The position numbers were made by a program, and so were the translations under genes. DNA of 8,356 nt from Phycisphaerae bacterium (lineage in GTDB: Bacteria > Planctomycetota > Phycisphaerae > UBA1845 > Fen-1342), in assembly GCA_020058145.1 (NCBI GenBank), contig JAGVEP010000458.1, positions 1 to 8,356 on the forward strand. Direction: 5' to 3'. The notes beneath the pieces are model-generated. The model had not been told where the DNA came from. It saw only the letters and a program-made list of their open reading frames with translations, and made no database searches. Positions 1 to 5,099 of the stretch are shown piece by piece (within the stretch, counting starts at the first letter, position 1; every line of letters starts with the position of its first letter).

Positions 1-321
1 ACCTTCCTGCTCGACGACGGCGGCGGACGCGTCGGCGATCCGCACACCTACCGCTACAGCTTCACTGACACGGGCCTCTTCGTTGCCCCGGCCTGGGCCC
101 AAGGACGCGGTCTGGTATCAGATCGTGCTCGCAACCGTCGCCGAAGTCCGCCCGCCGCTGATTACGGCGCTGCTGATGTCGATGGTCGTGGCGGTCCTGC
201 CCGTGTGGCTGAATCGCCGTGCGCGATCTTGCGACGAGAGGGTGGCAAGGGCCAGCGCAGCTTGCCCGTGTGTCGCGAAGCACGGGCAACCTCTGGTTGC
301 CCATGGCACCCCGGGTTGTAG
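1..321 (+). CDS. 3' part of an unrecognised reading frame (5' end outside window)
   Basis: Reading frame 1 is open from the window edge to a TAG at 319-321 (106 codons). The first ~35 residues (TFLLDDGGGRVGDPHTYRYS, then FTDTGLFVAPAWAQG) have a normal mix of amino acids and could be the end of a real protein. From about residue 36 the translation becomes rich in Arg, Ala, Gly and Pro, the usual look of non-coding GC-rich DNA. The true protein may therefore end, or have been shifted out of frame, near position 105. I recognise no domain and suggest no function. The next confident gene starts at 541 on the same strand, too far away to imply an operon. Confidence 0.25.
   Translation, partial: TFLLDDGGGRVGDPHTYRYSFTDTGLFVAPAWAQGRGLVSDRARNRRRSPPAADYGAADVDGRGGPARVAESPCAILRREGGKGQRSLPVCREARATSGCPWHPGL
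104..226 (+). pseudogene. possible decayed RND-efflux-like membrane segment
   Basis: Frame 2 encodes DAVWYQIVLATVAEVRPPLI followed by TALLMSMVVAVLPVWLNRR. An acidic or polar helix, then an EVRPPL turn, then a hydrophobic helix ending in LPV resembles the region around a late transmembrane helix of heavy-metal RND permeases (CzcA/CusA type). The following residues (RARSCDERVARAS) do not continue that family, and no start with a ribosome binding site is visible. The stretch could be a fossil joined by frameshift to the frame-1 tail, or a chance hydrophobic run. Low confidence. Confidence 0.18.
262..305. repeat. intergenic hairpin with two mutually exclusive stems
   Basis: Three short segments can pair in alternative ways. 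TTGCCCGTG (262-270) is the exact complement of CACGGGCAA (281-289). CACGGGCAACC (281-291) also pairs with GGTTGCCCATG (295-305) around a 3-base loop with a single mismatch. The middle segment can use only one partner at a time. No T-run follows on either strand, so an ordinary terminator is unlikely. It lies about 235 bases upstream of the glycosyltransferase start. It could be a REP-like intergenic element. Confidence 0.5.
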
Positions 322-540
322 CCGAATCGCGCGTGGCGATTGGGCTATGAAGCCGCTGTCTGGGTCGCGCCTCCGCAGCGCTCTGCTCCCGGATTTCCCA
401 GATACCGGCTGTACGCGCTACCGCCCTCTGTTCGTGTTCAACCCGCACGCCGATCTGGAGCGGGCCATGCTCCGGCGCGGAAACACGTTTCTTGGCCTCA
501 GGGCGACCGGTACAGGTCTGGCCACTACACGGGGTCGCAG
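322..540. other. non-coding stretch upstream of the glycosyltransferase
   Basis: I see no convincing gene here. Open frames exist on both strands, including one in frame with the downstream gene from an ATG at 340, but their translations are rich in Arg, Pro, Ser and Cys and have no recognisable motif. I see no strong promoter hexamers. Confidence 0.4.
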
Positions 541-2256
541 ATGGTGAGCTCGGAACGGGGCAGCACGGCACACAACGGGCCGCCGAGTTCAATGGCGGGC
601 TCTGAAGGCCAGGCGAAGCCGGCGGTCCGTTCCGAGGAAAGGCCGGAACAAGGCTCGGTCGTCGCCTGCGCTCGCGCCGACCTGCCCGGGGCCGCGCGGA
701 ACACGCTGCTCTGGCTCCTGGTCCTCACGATTCTGCACGTGGGGCTGGCCTGCCCGCGGCTGGCGCGCGTGCCACGCGTCGTCATGGACGAAAGCTGGGA
801 AGCCACGACCGGGTGGTCGCTGGCGTTTGAGGGGCGACTCCGCAACCCCGTCATTCTGAACCGCGACGGTATCGACCGGGCGTTCATCCAGCCCCGCGTT
901 ACCCAGAGCCTTGTTCTCGCCGGGGTTTATCGCCTGCTGGGCTTCTCGCTGATCGACGGGCGACTAGCGTCGGTTTTGGCTGGGCTTGTCGCAACCTGGG
1001 GCGTGTTCTGCCTGCTACGGGCGTGGGCCGCGCCGGGAGTAGCAGGTTTGGCGGCCGTACTGTTCATCGCCGACAGCCAGGTTTTCCTGACCACGCGCGT
1101 CGTGCGCCCAGAGATCTACCAGTTGTGTGCAAGCGTCTGGATGCTGGCGTTGTTGGCGCGCGGCGTCGCCCGGGGACGTCTGCGGACCTGCTTCGCGGCG
1201 GGGCTCGTCGGCGGCATCGGCTGCTATACGCACCCGAACATGGTACTGGTGATACTCCCCGCGCTGCCGATGATATTCTGGCACCTGGGACTCCGTCGCC
1301 GCGCCTGGACCGTGCTGGCCAGCTACGGCCTCGGCGGTATCGTCGCGGTGCTGCCGTTCGCGGCCTGGGTTGCATACGCGCAAGCCCATTCGGCCGTCAG
1401 CTTCTTCGCCCAGCTCGGCAGTTGGTACGTGCAGCCGGGGGAGGATGCCGGGCACGCGCTGGTCAAGGAGTATTACCGCTGGTGGGACTACCTGCGCCTG
1501 CCCTACCGCGGGCCGTGGGTGCTCGTCGTCATCGCGAGCGTTGTAGCGGGGCTGTTCCGGCGCAACCCGCTCCACGTCTGGGGCTTGGCGCAGGTGGTCG
1601 GACACGCCGTGCTGTTTCCGTTGTTGATCCGCAAAGGCTCGCCGTACTACCTGGTGGCGCTCTCGCCCTGGCTGGCAGCGTTCGTGGCGCTGTGGGCAAG
1701 CCAATTATGGCGGGCGGCCGTGGCGACGGGCGCAGGCCCGCTGCGTCGGCGCGGCCTGCAAAGCGTGGCTATCGGCAGCATCGCGTTGACCCTGGCCGTA
1801 CACATGGCCGGCAACCTGTACGTGCTTCACCGACATCGCGAAGCAGACTACGACGGCGTGTGCCGGCGGATCGCCGCTCAGATCGAGCCGGGCAGCCGTG
1901 TATACGGCAACCTGGTTTTCTGGACCGGCCTGCACGATTATCCGTACTTGAGTGAACTCGCTGAGTGGACCGTGCGCCTGGACGAGATCCCTGAGTGGCT
2001 GCTCGCCCGGCTGCAGGCCTTTGACCCCCAATATATGATCCGCAGTTCGGACTTGTGCTGGTCGCTAGGTGGGCTTGGTCCGCGGCGCATGGAGATCAAC
2101 CGCGACGCCCAGCGCTCGTTCGATGAGTTCGACCGCTCGGAAGCCCGGCAAAATGTCTGCAAAGACAGCTACCTCCGCCGGCGCCGAGCGGTGCTGCTCG
2201 ACAGCTTCGAGACCTACGACTTCGGCACGATCGAGGTTTACCGGCTGCGTTGGTAG
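541..2256 (+). CDS. GT-C family membrane glycosyltransferase (PMT_2/ArnT-like)
   Basis: This 571-residue polytopic membrane protein has a short cytoplasmic N-terminus and a first membrane helix near residues 54-72. An acidic pair follows in the first extracytoplasmic loop (VMDESWE, D83/E84). Many hydrophobic helices run to about residue 425, and a soluble domain fills the rest. The early DE pair, the RVVRPEIY motif near 186-193 and YTHPNM near 229-234 match GT-C enzymes of the PMT_2/GT39-GT83 group. Those enzymes move a sugar from a polyprenyl-phosphate donor to lipid or protein acceptors on the outer face of the membrane. Donor and acceptor cannot be read from sequence. The frame is open further upstream to an ATG at 340, but that extension is low-complexity, so ATG 541 was chosen; ATG 592 is also possible. 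No clear Shine-Dalgarno precedes any of them. The gene converges on the next one, 115 bases away. Confidence 0.82.
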   Translation: MVSSERGSTAHNGPPSSMAGSEGQAKPAVRSEERPEQGSVVACARADLPGAARNTLLWLLVLTILHVGLACPRLARVPRVVMDESWEATTGWSLAFEGRLRNPVILNRDGIDRAFIQPRVTQSLVLAGVYRLLGFSLIDGRLASVLAGLVATWGVFCLLRAWAAPGVAGLAAVLFIADSQVFLTTRVVRPEIYQLCASVWMLALLARGVARGRLRTCFAAGLVGGIGCYTHPNMVLVILPALPMIFWHLGLRRRAWTVLASYGLGGIVAVLPFAAWVAYAQAHSAVSFFAQLGSWYVQPGEDAGHALVKEYYRWWDYLRLPYRGPWVLVVIASVVAGLFRRNPLHVWGLAQVVGHAVLFPLLIRKGSPYYLVALSPWLAAFVALWASQLWRAAVATGAGPLRRRGLQSVAIGSIALTLAVHMAGNLYVLHRHREADYDGVCRRIAAQIEPGSRVYGNLVFWTGLHDYPYLSELAEWTVRLDEIPEWLLARLQAFDPQYMIRSSDLCWSLGGLGPRRMEINRDAQRSFDEFDRSEARQNVCKDSYLRRRRAVLLDSFETYDFGTIEVYRLRW

Positions 2257-2308
2257 CTTGACGGTCGACGGGCGGGCAGGCCAGATCGCAACTCAGCGCT
2301 GCGCCACA

Positions 2309-2323
2309 GCGCGCGTGGCGCGC
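2309..2323. terminator. weak GC hairpin between convergent genes
   Basis: GCGCGC (2309-2314), loop GTG, GCGCGC (2318-2323) forms a perfect 6-bp stem in the 115-base gap between two convergent genes. It has no T-tract on either side, so it is at best a weak or Rho-assisted terminator. Confidence 0.22.
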
Positions 2324-2371
2324 AATTCAGTTACCTATTCCGAATAAGACGGGCCAGACAGGAGCGTTGCG

Positions 2372-3331
2372 CTACGGCGCCGTCGACCAGCCGAACTGCG
2401 CCGGGTAACGGTAGCGCGCCTCGTGCAGTGCCCAGAGCGTGACCAGCGTATTGTGCTCGTCGCTGGGGCCGTCGCGAAACTGCGTCGGCAGCGTGCAGGC
2501 GTAGAGCCGGTCGTTCCAACCGCCATCGGCGCGCTGGTTCGCAATCAGCCGTTCGACCCACCGACGGTTGATCCGCGCGGGGTGGCCCGCCATCAGGATG
2601 AAGCCGACGCGTTCGCTGTGCAGCTTCGTGACGACGAGGTCGCGGGCGTGCTCGGCGGCGATCCGCTCGCACAGCCGACTGAGCAGCCCGGCTGAGACCC
2701 GCGGGTCGGGCGCGAGCCGGCGCATGTGGCACAGCGCCCACAACTGATGCGCCAGGACCAAGCCGTGCCAGCGCTCGCCGTCGAACATGCCCGCCAGCTC
2801 GTCGGGCGCCAGCTTGATGTGCTGCGGGTCGAGGGCGTAGGTCAGCCAGCGGTAGTCGAATGGCGTGTCTGGGAGCGCGGCGTTCAGCTCAGCAGCCAAC
2901 ACCGGCCGCTGCGGATCGATGAGGTGTTTCCAGGAATTCTCGAATGTACTGCGGTTGAGGTACTCGCGGACGCGGGCGGCGAACACTGGGTCCGGGCACA
3001 TGCGGTCCATGTCGTGGAGCAGAAAGTGCATCGGCGGGTTGTTGTACTGCATCGCCGACAGGTCGCGATGCTGCCGGACCCACGCGCGCCCCCGCTCAAT
3101 CGCCTGGTCGAGAGCGGCGGCGAACTCGGCGTCTGTGAGGCGCGCGACATTGTGGTTCCAGTACGCCAGCGCGAACGCGACCATGCCGCTTACGACCGTC
3201 ACGCCGGCGCCGAAAATCAGCCGGCGCAGCCACCGGCGGCGCGGCGCAGTCTTCGCAACCGGCGGCGGGTTGGCCGATACCGCCACGACGGCCGGCGCAG
3301 CATCCGCGTCTTTCCTCGGCATCGTGGGCAT
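2372..3331 (-). CDS. membrane-anchored protein with terpenoid-cyclase-like helical domain
   Basis: The product is 319 residues. A proline/alanine-rich N-terminus is followed by basic residues (RRRWLRR, 31-37) and one hydrophobic helix at about 38-57, so it is probably anchored with the C-terminal domain outside. The rest is helical. Near the end, the segment from R257 to W272 contains a QRADGGW motif (Q266, D269, G270, G271, W272), followed by SDEHNTLVTLWALHEA (290-305). A Q-x-x-D-G-G-W motif and a helix starting NT are hallmarks of the alpha/alpha toroid of squalene cyclases, prenyltransferases and related folds. Only one clear repeat is seen and no cyclase DxDD motif, so cyclase activity is not supported; a binding or scaffold role in the envelope is as likely. 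ATG 3331 has GGAGG 12 bases upstream; an in-frame ATG at 3322 is the alternative. No partner gene is evident nearby. Confidence 0.75.
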   Translation of the reverse strand: MPTMPRKDADAAPAVVAVSANPPPVAKTAPRRRWLRRLIFGAGVTVVSGMVAFALAYWNHNVARLTDAEFAAALDQAIERGRAWVRQHRDLSAMQYNNPPMHFLLHDMDRMCPDPVFAARVREYLNRSTFENSWKHLIDPQRPVLAAELNAALPDTPFDYRWLTYALDPQHIKLAPDELAGMFDGERWHGLVLAHQLWALCHMRRLAPDPRVSAGLLSRLCERIAAEHARDLVVTKLHSERVGFILMAGHPARINRRWVERLIANQRADGGWNDRLYACTLPTQFRDGPSDEHNTLVTLWALHEARYRYPAQFGWSTAP

Positions 3332-3343
3332 GGCCGGTCTTTT

Positions 3344-3348
3344 CCTCC
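3344..3348 (-). promoter_or_regulatory. Shine-Dalgarno for the membrane-anchored protein
   Basis: Read on the minus strand this is GGAGG, with 12 bases to the ATG at 3331. The spacing is long, but it is the best ribosome binding site in the area and supports 3331 as the start. Confidence 0.5.
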
Positions 3349-3416
3349 ACCCTAAATGTAACTTTCCTCCGCATCGCGCCGCGCGTCAAGTCGTAAGTGG
3401 TATCTCGTCCTTCACG

Positions 3417-3434
3417 CCGGGGCTGTGGCCCCGG
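3417..3434. repeat. 7-bp GC hairpin in the divergent spacer
   Basis: CCGGGGC (3417-3423), loop TGTG, GCCCCGG (3428-3434) is a perfect inverted repeat between two divergently read genes. There is no adjacent T-run. Its function is unknown. Confidence 0.4.
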
Positions 3435-3460
3435 GTCCTATGCTGCACTTCAGCGACACT

Positions 3461-3522
3461 GCGCGCGCCAGCAAGCGACTTCCGCACCGCCCGTCCGAGC
3501 CGCGCGCGCCAGCGAGCGACTT
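3461..3522. repeat. 21-bp direct repeat, two copies
   Basis: The 21-mer beginning GCGCGCGCCAGC and ending AGCGACTT occurs at 3461-3481 and 3502-3522 with one mismatch (A to G in the middle), 41 bases apart start to start. It is non-coding and sits just upstream of the C-rich octamer array. Confidence 0.65.
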
Positions 3523-3542
3523 CGTGGCCGTCGTGTGCCTCC

Positions 3543-3633
3543 CGGTTGCCTCGTTGCCTCGTTGCCTCGTTGCCTTCGTCCCTTCGTCCCTCCGTCCCTT
3601 CGTCCCTGCGTGCCTTGGTTTTCCTCGTCCCTC
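3543..3633. repeat. 8-bp-period C/T-rich tandem array
   Basis: About eleven consecutive units of eight (occasionally nine) bases begin CGT. First come variants of CGTTGCCT (3543-3576), then variants of CGTCCCTT/CGTCCCTC (3577-3608), then degenerate units to 3633. The + strand is almost free of A. The array ends about 20 bases before the LRR-Roc start codon, so it abuts or enters that gene's promoter. It looks like a minisatellite able to change copy number by slippage. Confidence 0.75.
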
Positions 3634-3643
3634 CGTGTATACT
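3615..3643 (+). promoter_or_regulatory. candidate promoter of the LRR-Roc gene
   Basis: TTGGTT (3615-3620), 17 bases, then TATACT (3638-3643). The -10 matches consensus at five of six positions; the -35 is weak. Transcription would start near 3650, only about four bases before the GTG at 3654, which would make the mRNA nearly leaderless. Part of the -35 and all of the spacer lie within the octamer array. Confidence 0.35.
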
Positions 3644-3653
3644 GACCGACATC

Positions 3654-5099
3654 GTGGGTATCAAGAAAGATCGGAGCTCGGACGACGCATACGCGGAAGC
3701 GCTCCGGCGCATCGAGCGCGCTGCCCAATCACGCGCTCCTGTCCTCAATCTCACCGGCCTTGGCCTCTCCGCCATCCCGCCCGAGATCGGCCAACTGACG
3801 GCGTTGACGGAGCTGTACGTTTTCGACAACCAGCTCACCGTGCTGCCGCCCGAGATCGGCCAACTGACGGCGTTGACGACGCTGTACGTTTCCAACAACC
3901 AGCTCACCGCGCTGCCGCCCGAGATCGGCCAACTGACGGCGTTGACGATGCTGTACGTTTCCGGCAACCAGCTCACCACGCTGCCGGCGTCGCTACGTCG
4001 ACTGACGAAATTAAGCGCGCTCTTTCTGCATGGGAATCCCGCCCTCGGTTTACCCGCTGAGGTCCTGGGGCCGACGTGGCAGGATGTGCGAGGCGGCAAA
4101 CGGAAGGCAAGGCCACCGGCAGAGATCCTGGACTATTACTTCTCGCACCGCCAGGCCGCGCTGGCGGAAGGCACCGAGCCACTGATGGAAGCCAAGGTGC
4201 TGGTGCTGGGCGAGGCCAGCGTGGGCAAGAGCTGTCTGATCGCCGCGCTCAGCGAAGGGAAGCGGCGGCGCGAACTGGACGACAAAGGGACCTCCGGCAT
4301 TGTCCGCAAGTTCTGGCCGGTACCGGTATCGGGCAACGCTTTGGCCGCCAACCCCAAGTCGCGCGGTGTGGAGATGCTGCGCCTGAATCTCTGGGACTTT
4401 GGTGGGCAGGAAATCTATCACTCGGCGCACACCCTTTTCCTCACGCGCCGGGCGATTTACCTCATCGTGCTGAGCAAACGCGACAACGACCGTCAGAATA
4501 ATGTGGATTACTGGCTGCGAATGGCGGCCAGCTTCGGCGGCCCAGACGCAGTGACATACGTGGTCGTGAACAAGTGCGACTTGAAGGTGGGGCACCCGCC
4601 GGATGAACAAGCGCTGCGGCGTAAGTATCCGCAGTTGCGCGGCTTTCTTCACACGAGTTGCGACGATCTGACCGGCATCGCGCAGGCGCGGGAGGTCATC
4701 GTGCGGGAAGCGCTGGGGCTGGAAGGCGTGCGCTTACCGATTGCGAAGTCATGGCTGGCGACAAAGAAGTCGCTGGAGAAAATGCCCGACCATACGCTGT
4801 CCATGCAGCAGTGGTCGGCCCTGTGTTGCGAGAAGAGGGTGTCGAAAAACGAAAAACTTGGCAACCTTCGGCTCGCGAGCCCAAAACGCGGCTTCGCAAG
4901 CCACCCCCGCTGGCACGCACATCGCCACCACACACGCGCGGCTCCGCTCCCCCGCTCCCCCGTTCCCACTTGCGCACTGCCCGCCCGCGGGCAGAGCCCG
5001 CCCTACCCGCTCAGCCGTGCGATGAACGCGTTGACGTCGTCGAAATCAACACTGCCGTCGCCGTTGCAGTCGGCCTGGAGCCACTCGCAGGCGGGATAG
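3654..5099 (+). CDS. LRR-Roc (ROCO-type) GTPase with truncated COR domain
   Basis: From GTG 3654 the frame encodes 481 residues. A short N-terminal helix (DDAYAEALRRIERAA) leads into leucine-rich repeats (about 28-135). A Ras-like Roc domain follows with all main G motifs: P-loop GEASVGKS (186-193), switch-I T213 in GTSGI, DFGGQE (248-253), NKCDL (306-310) and a G5-like TSCDD (334-338). At about 361 a COR domain begins (LPIAKSWLATKKSLEK, then LSMQQWSALCCEKR). It stops near residue 397, whereas COR normally runs on for more than 150 residues and provides dimerisation. The last ~80 residues are low-complexity, and the final 97 bases overlap the 3' end of the convergent protease gene, so they are probably not evolved protein. 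The gene is either a 3'-truncated remnant or a minimal LRR-Roc protein. In this family the GTPase switch is thought to control attached scaffold or effector domains; none is left here. GTG is chosen because the conserved part begins just after it; there is no Shine-Dalgarno. Confidence 0.8.
   Translation: MGIKKDRSSDDAYAEALRRIERAAQSRAPVLNLTGLGLSAIPPEIGQLTALTELYVFDNQLTVLPPEIGQLTALTTLYVSNNQLTALPPEIGQLTALTMLYVSGNQLTTLPASLRRLTKLSALFLHGNPALGLPAEVLGPTWQDVRGGKRKARPPAEILDYYFSHRQAALAEGTEPLMEAKVLVLGEASVGKSCLIAALSEGKRRRELDDKGTSGIVRKFWPVPVSGNALAANPKSRGVEMLRLNLWDFGGQEIYHSAHTLFLTRRAIYLIVLSKRDNDRQNNVDYWLRMAASFGGPDAVTYVVVNKCDLKVGHPPDEQALRRKYPQLRGFLHTSCDDLTGIAQAREVIVREALGLEGVRLPIAKSWLATKKSLEKMPDHTLSMQQWSALCCEKRVSKNEKLGNLRLASPKRGFASHPRWHAHRHHTRAAPLPRSPVPTCALPARGQSPPYPLSRAMNALTSSKSTLPSPLQSAWSHSQAG
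3777..3983 (+). repeat. three near-identical 69-bp leucine-rich-repeat units
   Basis: Units at 3777-3845, 3846-3914 and 3915-3983 each encode PPEIGQLTALT-x-LYV-xx-NQLT-x-L (23 residues). The first 33 bases of each unit are identical. Differences are confined to a few codons: E/T/M, FD/SN/SG and V/A/T. A diverged fourth unit (PASLRRLTKLSALFLHGNPAL) caps the array. This indicates recent tandem expansion, with changes mainly at residues expected on the concave binding face. Confidence 0.9.
4870..4902. repeat. two adjacent GC hairpins at the COR truncation point
   Basis: GGCTCGCGAGCC (4870-4881) is a perfect 12-base palindrome. GGCTTCGCAAGCC (4890-4902) is a second near-identical hairpin eight bases further on. 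They lie a few codons after recognisable COR sequence ends, so they may mark non-coding DNA joined to the gene. Confidence 0.45.
4945..4968. repeat. short 8-bp-period C-rich array 3' of the LRR-Roc core
   Basis: Three units (CGCTCCCC, CGCTCCCC, CGTTCCCA) repeat with the same 8-base period and C/T bias as the longer array upstream of the gene. Confidence 0.55.
4977..5001 (-). terminator. candidate hairpin downstream of the protease gene
   Basis: CTGCCCGC and GCGGGCAG (4977-4994) form an inverted repeat just past the protease stop at 5003. An alternative stem GCGGGC/GCCCGC (4987-5001) shares one arm with it. No T-tract follows on the minus strand, so any terminator would be atypical. Confidence 0.28.

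Noticed and set aside
340..540. Upstream extension of the glycosyltransferase to ATG 340
   Set aside because: The added 67 residues are Arg/Pro/Ser-rich without motifs, and no ribosome binding site is visible, so ATG 541 is more plausible.
3543..3633. CRISPR array
   Set aside because: Units of 8 bases lie end to end with no spacers; it is a simple tandem repeat.
2865..3653. 5' extension of the LRR-Roc frame to 2865
   Set aside because: It is antisense to the membrane-anchored gene and runs through the octamer array; conserved protein starts just after GTG 3654.
3777..3983. CRISPR or mobile repeat
   Set aside because: The 69-bp units are in-frame leucine-rich repeats of a protein.
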